This document shows, in pieces, positions 8,359 through 17,540 of a stretch of DNA of 39,984 bases. Numbering within the stretch: position 1 is the stretch's first letter; every line of letters starts with the position of its first letter. This DNA comes from Chloroflexota bacterium (GTDB lineage: Bacteria; Chloroflexota; Limnocylindria; Limnocylindrales; CSP1-4): NCBI GenBank assembly GCA_005882635.1, contig VBFG01000119.1, positions 1-39,984 of the forward strand, in the 5' to 3' direction. Under the pieces are notes generated by a model that was not told where the DNA came from, made no database searches, and saw nothing but the letters and a program-made list of their open reading frames with translations. The position numbers and the translations under genes are program-made.

Positions 8359-9774
8359 CTAGATGACCCTCCCCGGGTTCATGATCCCGAGCGGGTCGAG
8401 GGCCGCCTTGATCGTGCGCATCACGTCGATCACGTCGGGGCCGACCTGGTCGACCAGCGCCGCCCGCCGCGACAGCCCGATCCCGTGTTCGGCCGTCACC
8501 GTCCCGCCGAGCGCCAGGGCCGACGCGAAGATCTCGTTCCGGACGGTCTCGGTCAGCTCGGCGGCCCGCGGGTCGTCGTGGTCGAAGATGAAGTTCGGGT
8601 GGAGGTTGCCGTCGCCCGCATGACCGAACGTGGCGACGCGGACGCCGTGCCGGTCGGCGGCCTCCTGGATCGCGACGAGCAGCTCCGGCACCCGGCCGCG
8701 CGGGACGCCGACGTCCTCCATCCGGACGGTGCCCTGCCGCTCGAGCGCACGGAGGGCGAGGCGGCGGGCCTGGCGCAGCCAATCGGCCTCGGTGGCGTCC
8801 TGGGCGCGGACCAGGCTGCTTGCCCCGGCGCCTCCGCAGGCGGTCACCGCGGCGTCCAGCTCGGCTTCAGCTGCTGTCGCCGGCAGGTCGCTCTCGATGA
8901 GGAGCATCGCCGCGGCCTCCCGGTCGAGACCGAGCTGGAACGCGTCGTCGACTGCTCGGATCGTCTCGCGGTCGAGCAGCTCCAGCGTGACCGGGTGCAG
9001 GCCGGCGTTGACGATCGCGGCGACACCCTGGCCCGCCGCGGCGAGGGACGGGAAGAAGGCCAGCAGCGTCGACCGCGGCGGCGGGGCGACGTGGAGCCGG
9101 AGGGTCGCCTCGGTGATGATCCCAAGCGTGCCCTGCGACCCGACGAAGAGGTGGGTCAACGCGTAGCCGGCGACGTCCTTCACGTTGCGGCCGCCCGTCC
9201 GGATCACCCGGCCGTCGGCCAGGACGACCTCGAGCCCGAGGACGCTGTCGCGGGTCTGGCCGTACTTGACGCAGCACAGCCCGCCCGCGTTGGTCCCGAG
9301 GTTGCCGCCGATCGAGCAGATCTCGTAGCTCGCCGGGTCCGGGGCGTAGAAGAGGCCCTCCGCGGCCACCGCGGCCTTCAGCTCGGCGTTGAGGATGCCG
9401 GGCTGGGTCACCACGACGAGGTTCTCGCGATCGATCTCCAGGACCCGGTTCATCCGGGTCAGGGCGATCGTCAGGCCGCCGTCGATGCCGGCGGCGCCGC
9501 CGGACAGGCCTGAGCCGGCCCCGCGGGGGACGACCGGGACGCGATGCTCGGCGGCGAGGCGGACGAGCACCGCCACCTCGGCCGTCGATGCCGGGAGGGC
9601 CACCGCAAGGGGCAGCCCGGCGTGGAGGTAGGCCGTCTCATCGTTCCGATACGACTCGCGATCCGACTCGTCCGTCAGCAGGCGGAGATCGGGCAGGGCC
9701 GCCCCGATCGCGGCGAGGAGCGCGGGGCCGGCACTTTCGGCGGCGGTCGATCGCGGGGCGGACGATGTGGCCAT
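8359..9774 (-). CDS. FAD-linked 2-hydroxyacid oxidase, GlcD-like (glycolate/D-lactate dehydrogenase type)
   Basis: A 471-residue flavoprotein of the VAO/PCMH fold, the usual length for GlcD-type dehydrogenases. The FAD-binding motif VPRGAGSGLSGGA lies near residues 81-93. SIGGNLGTNAGGLCCVKYG is the conserved loop of this family, and VFVGSQGTLGIIT follows. The C-terminal cap carries GHAGDGNLHPN, a metal-site His motif, and TAEHGIG. It oxidises a D-2-hydroxyacid (glycolate or D-lactate) to the oxoacid and passes electrons to an Fe-S partner or the respiratory chain. No GlcE or GlcF gene is adjacent; the lutABC locus at 36.8-39.7 kb could supply related Fe-S proteins. ATG start at 9774, divergent from the peptidase gene, with 56 bases between the two start codons. 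Confidence 0.9.
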   Translation of the reverse strand: MATSSAPRSTAAESAGPALLAAIGAALPDLRLLTDESDRESYRNDETAYLHAGLPLAVALPASTAEVAVLVRLAAEHRVPVVPRGAGSGLSGGAAGIDGGLTIALTRMNRVLEIDRENLVVVTQPGILNAELKAAVAAEGLFYAPDPASYEICSIGGNLGTNAGGLCCVKYGQTRDSVLGLEVVLADGRVIRTGGRNVKDVAGYALTHLFVGSQGTLGIITEATLRLHVAPPPRSTLLAFFPSLAAAGQGVAAIVNAGLHPVTLELLDRETIRAVDDAFQLGLDREAAAMLLIESDLPATAAEAELDAAVTACGGAGASSLVRAQDATEADWLRQARRLALRALERQGTVRMEDVGVPRGRVPELLVAIQEAADRHGVRVATFGHAGDGNLHPNFIFDHDDPRAAELTETVRNEIFASALALGGTVTAEHGIGLSRRAALVDQVGPDVIDVMRTIKAALDPLGIMNPGRVI

Positions 9775-9830
9775 CGTCGGCAGTCTATCGGGCGATCGAC
9801 CGAGGGCCGAGCGGGTCGTACGATTCCGGC

Positions 9831-11282
9831 ATGCGGCTCAACTGGGCCTTGCCGCGCGCCGCCCTCCTCGCGGTCGCCCTGCTCCTGACCCTCGCCACCT
9901 CGTTCGAGCTCGCCCTGGACGCCCGTTCGCGTCTTTCCGGGCCGGAACCGCTGGGTGGCCGACCGGCGACGGTCGGCGCCTCGCCGGGCGATTCGGCCGT
10001 CGCCCAAACCGTCATGCCACGCCAGGGGGCCGTAGCCCCCGCAGTCGACGCGATCCATCCGGGCTCGGTCAACGCGACGAGCATGAACCTGACGGCCGAG
10101 TACGCGGCGACGATCAACCTGAACTTCGGGACCCGGGCGTTCAAGGTCAACGAGCTCATCGTCGTGACCAACACGTCTGGCAAGGCGATCGACCGCCTCG
10201 AGCTCAACACGGTCGCCGCCCGCCTCGGCGGGATGCGGGTCACCCGAGCGTCCGTCGACGATGTCGCCGTCTCCCCGACCGTCACCGATCAGACCATCCA
10301 TTTGCCGCTCGGCGGTGTGCTCGACCCGGGCGCCCAGGCGCGCGTCCGGGTGACCTACCTGTCGACCCTCCGCAGCACGACGAGCGGCTCCAACTGGCTG
10401 TTCACTCGGGCCAACGGGATCCTCGAGGCACATCGTTGGCTGCCATGGATCAGCAGGCCGACGCCGTTCGACCGGCCGAATCACGGCGATCCGTTCGTCA
10501 CCGGGGTCAGCCCGCGCGTCCGGATCACGATCGCAAGCGACCGCGTGATCCGCTGGGCGACGACCGGCGAACAGGTCAGCGGGAGCGGCCTCGTCAAGAC
10601 GTTCGAGGCCATCAACGTCCGCGACTTCGCGCTCGCCGGGGCGCCGGACTATGCCGTCCGCTCGGCGACCGTCGGTTCGGTCGTGATCCGCGTCTGGAGC
10701 CGCACCGGCTTCGCCGCAGCGACGGTCCTGTCGGCCGCCAAGACCGCGCTGTCGAAGGAGGCGGCGCTGCTCGGGCCGTACCCATACAAGACGTACGACC
10801 TCGCCCAGACGGCCGGCGGCTACGGGATGGAGTCGCCGGGCCTGACCTGGATCCCGACCGGAGCCGGCAATCTCGGCTACCTCGTCGCCCACGAAACGGG
10901 CCACCAGTGGTTCTACGGGATCGTCGGGGACGACCAGGCCCGCCAGCCGTTCGACGACGAGGCGGCGACCGACTTCGTCGCCCGCTACGTCCTCGGCCTG
11001 CGCCGCGCATCGCGTTGCTCCACCGCCCGGCTCGACCTGACGATCTACCAGTACTCGAGCGCCTGCTACTACGAGGACATCTACATCCAGGGCGGGAACC
11101 TGCTCGACGACACCCGCAGGGCGATGGGCTCGACGGCGTTCTGGGCCGCGATCCGCGACTACCTCGCGACCTACCGGTTCAGGATCGCCACGACCCAGGC
11201 GCTCCTGAAGACGCTCGATGACCACACGCCGCTCGATCTCGGGGCCACCCGCTTCCGGACCCGGTTCCCGAGCTACTACTGA
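9831..11282 (+). CDS. Secreted M1-type (gluzincin) metallopeptidase
   Basis: A 483-residue protein with an N-terminal hydrophobic signal or anchor (WALPRAALLAVALLLTLAT). The zinc motif HETGH is at residues 354-358, and a third ligand Glu at 377 sits exactly 18 residues after the second His, as in M1 peptidases. The flanking sequence is DDEAA rather than the usual NEG. GYGMES (330-335) replaces the canonical GAMEN exopeptidase loop, so substrate N-terminus recognition may differ from classical aminopeptidases. The N-terminal half looks like a beta domain. The start is the ATG at 9831; earlier in-frame codons lie inside the divergent oxidase gene. No obvious partner; the next gene encodes a lipoprotein 111 bases on. 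Confidence 0.8.
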   Translation: MRLNWALPRAALLAVALLLTLATSFELALDARSRLSGPEPLGGRPATVGASPGDSAVAQTVMPRQGAVAPAVDAIHPGSVNATSMNLTAEYAATINLNFGTRAFKVNELIVVTNTSGKAIDRLELNTVAARLGGMRVTRASVDDVAVSPTVTDQTIHLPLGGVLDPGAQARVRVTYLSTLRSTTSGSNWLFTRANGILEAHRWLPWISRPTPFDRPNHGDPFVTGVSPRVRITIASDRVIRWATTGEQVSGSGLVKTFEAINVRDFALAGAPDYAVRSATVGSVVIRVWSRTGFAAATVLSAAKTALSKEAALLGPYPYKTYDLAQTAGGYGMESPGLTWIPTGAGNLGYLVAHETGHQWFYGIVGDDQARQPFDDEAATDFVARYVLGLRRASRCSTARLDLTIYQYSSACYYEDIYIQGGNLLDDTRRAMGSTAFWAAIRDYLATYRFRIATTQALLKTLDDHTPLDLGATRFRTRFPSYY

Positions 11283-11393
11283 GCCTGTCAACGGGCCGAC
11301 ATCGACGGGTCGACCAGTCACGGTCGAGCGTCGACGCCCGTCACAGCCGCCAGCCGATCGATCGATCGGCCCCCGTGCCCATTGGTGAGAACG

Positions 11394-12713
11394 ATGCCCG
11401 CTCGTCCCCGTCATGCACCGATCCTCTCGGTCATCCCCGCGATCGTCGCCGGCACGCTGCTGGTCGGCTGCGCGGCCGCTCCCCCGTCGCCGTCGGCGAC
11501 GGCGATCGTGGCGTCCGCCTCGCCGGCCTTGACGCCGCCGCCCTCAGCCAGGCCGGTGCCCAGCGCGCCGCCGAGTCTCTCCCCATCGCCGACGCCGACC
11601 GCCCCGGGCCCGGGCGAAGCGCCGGCTGGCCCGTGGACCCGGGTCGATTGGATCGCTGCGGGAGACGTTCTGCCGCTCGGCCCGTCCAACGTCGGCGTCT
11701 ACGGCTGGAGCCGAGGCTACGTCGCGGTTCGGGCGATCGGTGGCGATTCCGGGGACGGCTCGGGCGAGCCGTTCACCCTGACGACCTCGTCGTCGGCCGA
11801 CGGCCTGCGCTGGACGCCCGCCCGGTCCGCCGACGTCGCCGGGCTGGTCGGCGGCGCCGAGCTCGGGGGCATCGTCGAAGGGCCGGACGGCCTCCTCATG
11901 TTCGGGAGACCGCTTCCGGATACCTGCGGTGGACCGCCCACCGTCTCGGCGCTCTGGACGTCGCGCGATGGCGAGACGTGGCGGCGGGTGACGCTGCCGA
12001 GCTCCTTCGGGTCGAACCGTGTCGCGACGCTCGAGGGTGGCTCGGCCGGCTATATCGCGACGGGCCTTCGGAGCGATGGCAAGACACCGCTGATCTGGAC
12101 CTCGGCCGATGGGGCGAGGTGGCGGGTGGCGCCCCTCCCCCACGTGACCAGCGGCTCTCTGCTCGTCGACGGGGGCACGAGCTTCCAGGGCGGACTCGTC
12201 GTCGTCGGCGCCTTGGTCGGCCCAGAGGGCTGCGGCGGCGTCAGCTCCATCCATCCATCGATCTGGTGGTCGCGGGACGGCACGAGCTGGACGCGCGAGG
12301 CGCTGGCCGGCGCGTCGACGTCGGCCCATGCAACGATGTCGATCCGGCGGCTCAGTGACCACGCCGTCGCCGCCTTCGAGCAGACCGGCGGCGATGAGAC
12401 GCTTCAGGGCTGGGTGTCGACGGACGGCCGGACGTGGGCTCCCGTCGCCAAGCCCTCCGGCCTTGCTGCCTTCGGGCTCGTTACCGACGGACGCCATGCG
12501 GCGACGATCGTCGACCCCGGGAGCGAATCCGGACCGCCGACCGTCGCGACCTTCGACGACCGACTGGTGATGACGACCGTTTCGCAGAGTGGCGACGGGC
12601 CCGTCGCCTCGCCGGACGAGCTGGGCTGGACGTTCGCCGTCGGCCCGACCGGCGTCCTTGTCGCGCGCTACGACGGCACTGCCGTCTGGCTGGGCGTCCC
12701 GGCGTCCTCGTGA
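11394..12713 (+). CDS. Lipoprotein with Asp-box-like (sialidase/BNR-type) repeats
   Basis: 439 residues from the ATG at 11394; in-frame TTG (11382) and GTG (11385) are alternatives. The signal peptide ends in the lipobox LLVGC (Cys at residue 26), giving a membrane-anchored lipoprotein. A Pro/Ser-rich linker of about 45 residues follows. The folded part carries at least four S-x-DG-x-x-W turns (WTSRDGETW, WTSADGARW, WWSRDGTSW, WVSTDGRTW) plus a weaker SSSADGLRW. These resemble Asp-box hairpins of beta-propellers. I see no sialidase catalytic residues, so a binding or scaffold propeller is more likely than an enzyme. The last 46 bases overlap the end of the convergent MpaB gene. Confidence 0.75.
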   Translation: MPARPRHAPILSVIPAIVAGTLLVGCAAAPPSPSATAIVASASPALTPPPSARPVPSAPPSLSPSPTPTAPGPGEAPAGPWTRVDWIAAGDVLPLGPSNVGVYGWSRGYVAVRAIGGDSGDGSGEPFTLTTSSSADGLRWTPARSADVAGLVGGAELGGIVEGPDGLLMFGRPLPDTCGGPPTVSALWTSRDGETWRRVTLPSSFGSNRVATLEGGSAGYIATGLRSDGKTPLIWTSADGARWRVAPLPHVTSGSLLVDGGTSFQGGLVVVGALVGPEGCGGVSSIHPSIWWSRDGTSWTREALAGASTSAHATMSIRRLSDHAVAAFEQTGGDETLQGWVSTDGRTWAPVAKPSGLAAFGLVTDGRHAATIVDPGSESGPPTVATFDDRLVMTTVSQSGDGPVASPDELGWTFAVGPTGVLVARYDGTAVWLGVPASS

Positions 12714-13606
12714 CGGGCCGCTGCCACCAATGACCGCGCCCGTCGGTCGCCGGCCAGGGCCTGCGGCATCTGGCGGACGTCCTCGGGCAGGAAGGGCCGC
12801 CAGATGCGCCAGGCGGTCACGAGCCAACCCGACACGGCTCGCTCGAGCGGGCCCCAGCGGAAGCCGTAGCCCTCGCGGATTGCCGGTGGCAGCAGCCCGA
12901 CGGCGGGCCAGAGGCTCCAGGCGTAGGCGGTCGCCGGCACCCGGGCGAGGGCCGGGATCACCGGACCGAGCGGCGGATGGAGGACCGCATCGGCGAGCTC
13001 GCGGGCGGTCGAGTCGACCCTGACCTGGCCGTGGGGTCCGATCGAGCGGTCGAGATAGGCCTCGAAGGCGTCGAGGTCGGGCGGGAGCAGGGCTGCCGGG
13101 ATCCCGAACGCACGACCGATCGGGCGCGTCTCCGCGTAGTAGCGCTCCCGACGGTCGCGGGGCAACCGCGCGAGCCAGGCGTCGGCCACGACGATCGTCG
13201 AGTCGACCAGGGTCGCGTGGACCCACAGCGACAGCTCCGGGTCGCGAGCGCGATAGGTCGGGCCGGTGATCGTCCGGTGGAGCTCGTTGAGCCGGCGGAT
13301 CTCCGCCCGTGCCACGGTCCCCGTCCCGTAGACGATTCGCAGATAGCTCCGCAGCGTCCCCTGGAGGCGCCGCCAGGGGTCCGCGCGGAAGTCGCTGTGG
13401 TCGGCGACGCCGGCGGCCACCGCTGGGTGCGCGAGCTGCATCAGCAGCGCCCGCGGTCCCGCCCCGAGCAGCAGCATCGCTTCTCGGTTCAGCGCCCACG
13501 CCTCCGATCCGGGACCATAGAGGCCCCGGACGTCGTCATCGTCGACGGCGTCGCTGGCGGCGGGCTTGGTCATCCGGGTCCGTGGCACGAGCGAAGGATC
13601 GGGCAT
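12668..13606 (-). CDS. MpaB/DUF2236-family (Lcp-like) oxygenase
   Basis: A 312-residue protein of the MpaB/latex-clearing-protein-related family. Members are b-type haem proteins proposed to act as oxygenases; bacterial substrates are mostly unknown. The signature is clear: GLYGPGSEAWALNREA, then LLMQLAHPAVAAGVADHSDF with the candidate haem-ligand His, then RLQGTLRSYLRIVYG and LWVHATLVDS. There is no signal peptide, so it is probably cytoplasmic. The annotated ATG at 13606 overlaps the start codon of the divergent gene (CATG). A second ATG at 13573 is equally possible and would leave a small gap. Neither has a good Shine-Dalgarno sequence. The 3' end overlaps the lipoprotein gene tail to tail. 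Confidence 0.85.
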   Translation of the reverse strand: MPDPSLVPRTRMTKPAASDAVDDDDVRGLYGPGSEAWALNREAMLLLGAGPRALLMQLAHPAVAAGVADHSDFRADPWRRLQGTLRSYLRIVYGTGTVARAEIRRLNELHRTITGPTYRARDPELSLWVHATLVDSTIVVADAWLARLPRDRRERYYAETRPIGRAFGIPAALLPPDLDAFEAYLDRSIGPHGQVRVDSTARELADAVLHPPLGPVIPALARVPATAYAWSLWPAVGLLPPAIREGYGFRWGPLERAVSGWLVTAWRIWRPFLPEDVRQMPQALAGDRRARSLVAAARHEDAGTPSQTAVPS

Positions 13607-14183
13607 GGGACGGTGGGGCGCCGAGTTCGACCCGGACCGGCTGGCAGACCTCGAGACCGGGATGTGGAAGGCTTACTACCGGCGGCAGCCGGCGCGGCTG
13701 TTCGGGCTGCTCGTCAAGGGCGTCCGCGAGCAGGCCCGCACCTCCTGGCCGCGGGCTCTCGCGGCGAGCCTGTTCTGGACGAGAGCGGCGGCGCAGTTCG
13801 CCCGCTCGACCGGCGACTACGACCGCTTCGCGCCCGACATCGCCCGCGGCTATCGACTCCTGGGACTGCCGCCGAGCGTCGACGCGGAGGAGGTTGCCCG
13901 GCGCGAGCTCCGCTGGTGGGTCGTCCGCCGCGAGATCGGCCTGGCCGCCGGTCAGGCGGCCGGTGGGGCGATCACCCGGCTCTACGCGGCGCTGTACGAG
14001 CTGCCGGAGTCGGCGGTGGCCGAAGCCGGCCGGCTGCGCGGTGAGGCCGCCGAGGTCCGCGACCGCGGCGCGACCGACGATCCGGACGGGCCGACAGGAC
14101 GCGGGGCGGCCTACTGGGCGGAGGTCGCCCGGCTGCTCCGCGAGTCGTACCGGGAGTTGAAGCGGGCGGTCACAACCCGCTGA
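13605..14183 (+). CDS. Conserved-looking hypothetical protein
   Basis: 192 residues, family not recognised. The start is the ATG at 13605, preceded by GAAGGA at a 6-base spacing; an upstream in-frame codon at 13566 lies inside the divergent oxygenase gene. The sequence is mostly helical and basic: LETGMWKAYYRRQPARLFGL near the N-terminus, repeated Arg/Trp patches (ELRWWVVRREIGLA), and a polar C-terminal helix. No signal peptide and no convincing transmembrane span. Divergent pairing with the MpaB-type gene, with start codons overlapping, suggests shared control but says nothing firm about function. Confidence 0.6.
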   Translation: MGRWGAEFDPDRLADLETGMWKAYYRRQPARLFGLLVKGVREQARTSWPRALAASLFWTRAAAQFARSTGDYDRFAPDIARGYRLLGLPPSVDAEEVARRELRWWVVRREIGLAAGQAAGGAITRLYAALYELPESAVAEAGRLRGEAAEVRDRGATDDPDGPTGRGAAYWAEVARLLRESYRELKRAVTTR

Positions 14184-14290
14184 GGGGTCTCGATCGCGGC
14201 TTCGGTCATGGGGTGACCGAACCAACGAACGAGAGCCAGGTGTTACACGAAGGTCCCGATGAGCACGAGCCTCGCAGGAGTCGGCCGAGC

Positions 14291-14935
14291 TCAGCCCTCG
14301 CCCGGGCGCCGACCGACCACCCACCAGGCGACCGGGAAGGCCGCCGCGGCGAGGATCAGCTTCAGGGCGTCGCCGACGATGAACGGCGTGAGGCCCTGCT
14401 TGATGCCGTTCGCCAGGTCCAGGTGCGCCACGGCCATCAGCCACGGCACGCCGACCGCGTAGATCGCGATCTCGCCGATGATCATCGCCCCGATCGCGCC
14501 GATGATCCGGCGGTCCCAGCCGAGCTCGGCCAGCCGCCCGACGATCGCCGCGGCGAGGACGAACCCGACGATGTAGCCGCCGGACGCGCCCAGGATCACG
14601 TTCACCCCGCCCTTGCCCTCGGCGAAGAAGGGCAGGCCGATCAGCCCGATCAGGACGTAGAGCGCAACGCTCGCGACGCCGCGTCGGAAGCCGAGAGCGC
14701 CGCCCACGAGCAGCACGCCGAATGTCTGGCCGGTCACCGGCACCGGCGACCCCGGCACGGGAAACGCGATTCGCGCCGTCAGGTAGATCAGCAGCGCGCC
14801 GAGGACGATCAACGCCACGTGCCGGACGCGGCTCCCCATCCGCTCGCCCAGGCGGATCGGGACGAGAAAGTCCGCGATCGTGATGCCGCGCTCGTCGGCC
14901 GGCAACCGGTTCAGGCGGGGCGTGGCACTGATCAT
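14291..14935 (-). CDS. bioY: BioY-type biotin transporter substrate-binding (S) component
   Basis: A 214-residue integral membrane protein with about six hydrophobic segments. PVPGSPVPVTGQTFGVLL, GASGGYIVGF and the C-terminal GLTPFIVGDALK are hallmark BioY motifs. BioY is the S-component of an ECF-type importer that captures biotin; the energising EcfA/A'/T genes are not next to it, so it would share a common ECF module or act alone. About 40 residues precede the first membrane helix, more than usual, and an internal ATG (MGSRVRHVALIVL) could be the true start. No BirA operator is recognisable in the 85 bases upstream. Confidence 0.92.
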   Translation of the reverse strand: MISATPRLNRLPADERGITIADFLVPIRLGERMGSRVRHVALIVLGALLIYLTARIAFPVPGSPVPVTGQTFGVLLVGGALGFRRGVASVALYVLIGLIGLPFFAEGKGGVNVILGASGGYIVGFVLAAAIVGRLAELGWDRRIIGAIGAMIIGEIAIYAVGVPWLMAVAHLDLANGIKQGLTPFIVGDALKLILAAAAFPVAWWVVGRRPGEG

Positions 14936-15020
14936 CGACCGACGAATCCCTCCCTGGACGCGGCTCCGGCCCCCGACCTCCCGCTCCGGTCCGCGCGGCG
15001 CGCCGAGTCTACCACCGGCC

Positions 15021-17537
15021 CTACTCGTGCTGGACCGCCGCGACGATCGCCAGCCGGCTCGCCAGCCGGGCGGGATACCAGGCCGCCGCCATCGATACGG
15101 CGACGCCGAGGACGACCGCGGCGGCGAGCGAAGCCCACGGCACGTCGAGGACCGGCGGCCCGCCGCCGGCGAGGACGACCAGGACCGTGGCTGCGAGCAG
15201 CCCGGTCACGATCCCAAGGGTCGCCCCGACGATCCCGAGGATCCCGGCCTCGACGACGACCGTTCGCCGGACCTGGCCACGGGTCATGCCGGCCGCCCGG
15301 AGGACGCCGAGCTCCCGGACGCGCTCGAGGACGCTGACGGTCAGGGTGTTGACGATGCCGAGCGCGGCGACGATGACGGCGACGATCGCCAGCGCATCGA
15401 ACAGGCCGAACACCTGGCCGAGCGCGACGTCGACCGCCCCGGCGACCCGCTCCAGCGGGTTCGGCTCGAGGGCCGAGTCGCGGGCCAGCTGGTCGACGAC
15501 GGGTCGTGCCGTCGCCTCCGCTCCGGGGTCGTAGCGGACCGCCAGGACGTCCGCACCCTCGACCCCGAAAGTCGCGCTGGCATCGGGCCAGCCGATCAGC
15601 ACCGCTTCGCCGACGGTGCCCGGCAGCGACCGCTCGACCACCCCCACGACCCGCAGGTCGACGACCTTGCCGCCCCCGACCGCCAGGGTCAGCGTCGAGC
15701 CGAGGCCCAGACTCGTCCGGTCGGCGATCGCCCGCGGCAGGATCGCGACCCCGCCCCCGTCCAGCGCCGTCAGCGCCGCGGATCGGTCACCCGCGACGAA
15801 CCGCAGCCGGCCGTCGTCGAGCAGATCCCCGCCCCGGACGGCCGCGGCGTCCATCCGGACGCCGTTCTGGGCAACCTCGAACGACGCGATCGGGCTGACC
15901 CTCGCGACGCCATCGGTGGCCGCCACCTCGGCGATCACGTCCTCGTCGAGCGAGACCGGACGGATCGAGGTCAGGAGCTCGTCGCCGGGGATGACCTCGC
16001 GCAGCCAGGCCGACGCGGCCAGCCGCGACTGGTGAGCGACCGTGCCCACCGCCACGACCATCGCCAGACCGATCGCCAGGGCCCCGACGGTGAGCGTCGT
16101 CCGGCTGCGGTCGCGGACGATCGACGCGCGGGCCAGCCGTTCCTCGAGCCGGTAGCCGGCGCGGAACGGCAGCCCGGCGATGCGGCCGAGCGCGCCGAGG
16201 GCCGGCCGGGCGGCGAGGACGGCGGCGAGCAGCACCAGGTAGACGATCGCCGATCGGACGAGACCTTCGGGTCCGATGTCGCGCGGCCAGACGACCAGCC
16301 CGCCGATCCCGACGGCGACGAAGACCACGATCAGCCAGCGGAGCCGAGCCCGCCGTGCGGCGGCCGGGTCGAGCCGCTCGCGAAGCGCCTCGACCGGCGG
16401 GATCGCGCCGGCACGACGAGCCGGTTCGATGGCTGCGGCGATCGTCACACCGAGGCCGATGACGATGACCGCCACGATCGAGGCCGATCGCGGGTCGACC
16501 CGCTCGAACGGGATCGACTGGACGGTTCGCAGCTCCTGGGCCATGAGCTCGGCGAGGAAGACTCCGGCCGCCAGCCCGAGGAGCGCGCCCAGCGCGCCGA
16601 TCGCCACGGCCTGGGCCAGGACGAACGCCACGAGCTGGCGGCGCATCGCCCCCGCGGCGCGCAGCAAGCCGAGCTCCCGGATGCGCTCCGTGACCGTCAT
16701 CGAAAGGGTGTTGAAGATCAGGAAGGCGCCGACGAACAGGGCGACGGCCGCGATCAACGCCGTCGTCGAGCGGAAGTCGGCCGTCGACGAGCTGAGCGAG
16801 GCGGCCACGTCCGCGGGCGACGACAGGACGTACGGCTGACCCGTCAGGGCGACGCCGATCGCGTTGGCGGTCTCGACCGGGGTCGCGCCCTCCCCGGCGA
16901 TGATGTCGATGCGGCTGACCGTCGGGTCGGCGAAGGCGCGCTGCATCGTCGCGAGCGGGAGGACGACCGTCCGGCCGGCGGTGCCGACGAGCGGACCGTC
17001 GCCCGCCAGGATGCCGCGGACGGTCAGGTCGACCGGGCCGTCGGGGCCCAGGAAGGTCACCGTGTCGCCGAGGTCGTACCCGTCGCTCGCCGCGAGGGTC
17101 TGGGTCACGAGGGCATCCAGGCTGTCGTTCCCGGCCAGCCCCGCCCCGGAGGCCAGGACGAGGTCACGGACCCTCGCCTCGGAGTCCGGCTCGATCCCGA
17201 GCGCCGTGACCGGCGCCGATGGCGCCGTCTGATCGACGCCCGGCGTGAGATACGTCCGCCTCTCGAGCGCCGGCGCGGCGACGACGACGCCTGGTGCGCC
17301 CTCGACGGCCGACAGGCTGTCGGCCGAGAGGCCGGTCGGGCCGAAGGCCTCGACCCGGAGATCGGCGCGGCCGACGAGGTCGCGGACGGTCCGGTCGATC
17401 GACGCGGTGATCCCGGCGTCCGTCGCGAGCGACGCATACAGCACACCGACGCCCAGCGCGACACCCACGATCGACAGGAAGGTCCGGCCGCGACGGGCGG
17501 CGAGGCTCCGGAAGGCGAGCGAGGTCAACCCGCTCAC
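15021..17537 (-). CDS. ABC transporter permease, FtsX/MacB-type (two FtsX domains)
   Basis: An 838-residue permease. It has an N-terminal membrane helix (RTFLSIVGVALGVGVLYASLA), a large extracytoplasmic domain, an FtsX block of three helices (about 265-370, beginning FRSTTALIAAVALFVGAFLIFNTLSMTV), then a second anchoring helix, a second extracytoplasmic domain and a second FtsX block near the C-terminus (VNTLTVSVLERVRELGVLRA). Duplicated FtsX permeases work with LolD/MacB-like ATPases to move lipoproteins or peptides or to drive periplasmic or cell-wall machinery, rather than for classical import. It starts with GTG at 17537, 3 bases after the stop of its ATPase, so the two form an operon. 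The substrate is unknown. Confidence 0.9.
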   Translation of the reverse strand: MSGLTSLAFRSLAARRGRTFLSIVGVALGVGVLYASLATDAGITASIDRTVRDLVGRADLRVEAFGPTGLSADSLSAVEGAPGVVVAAPALERRTYLTPGVDQTAPSAPVTALGIEPDSEARVRDLVLASGAGLAGNDSLDALVTQTLAASDGYDLGDTVTFLGPDGPVDLTVRGILAGDGPLVGTAGRTVVLPLATMQRAFADPTVSRIDIIAGEGATPVETANAIGVALTGQPYVLSSPADVAASLSSSTADFRSTTALIAAVALFVGAFLIFNTLSMTVTERIRELGLLRAAGAMRRQLVAFVLAQAVAIGALGALLGLAAGVFLAELMAQELRTVQSIPFERVDPRSASIVAVIVIGLGVTIAAAIEPARRAGAIPPVEALRERLDPAAARRARLRWLIVVFVAVGIGGLVVWPRDIGPEGLVRSAIVYLVLLAAVLAARPALGALGRIAGLPFRAGYRLEERLARASIVRDRSRTTLTVGALAIGLAMVVAVGTVAHQSRLAASAWLREVIPGDELLTSIRPVSLDEDVIAEVAATDGVARVSPIASFEVAQNGVRMDAAAVRGGDLLDDGRLRFVAGDRSAALTALDGGGVAILPRAIADRTSLGLGSTLTLAVGGGKVVDLRVVGVVERSLPGTVGEAVLIGWPDASATFGVEGADVLAVRYDPGAEATARPVVDQLARDSALEPNPLERVAGAVDVALGQVFGLFDALAIVAVIVAALGIVNTLTVSVLERVRELGVLRAAGMTRGQVRRTVVVEAGILGIVGATLGIVTGLLAATVLVVLAGGGPPVLDVPWASLAAAVVLGVAVSMAAAWYPARLASRLAIVAAVQHE

Positions 17538-17540
17538 AGC

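Noticed and set aside
11353-11370. 18-base palindrome GCCGATCGATCGATCGGC
   Set aside because: It is built from GATC/CGATCG tandem units that are common throughout this GC-rich sequence, and its position between the peptidase and lipoprotein genes gives no specific role.
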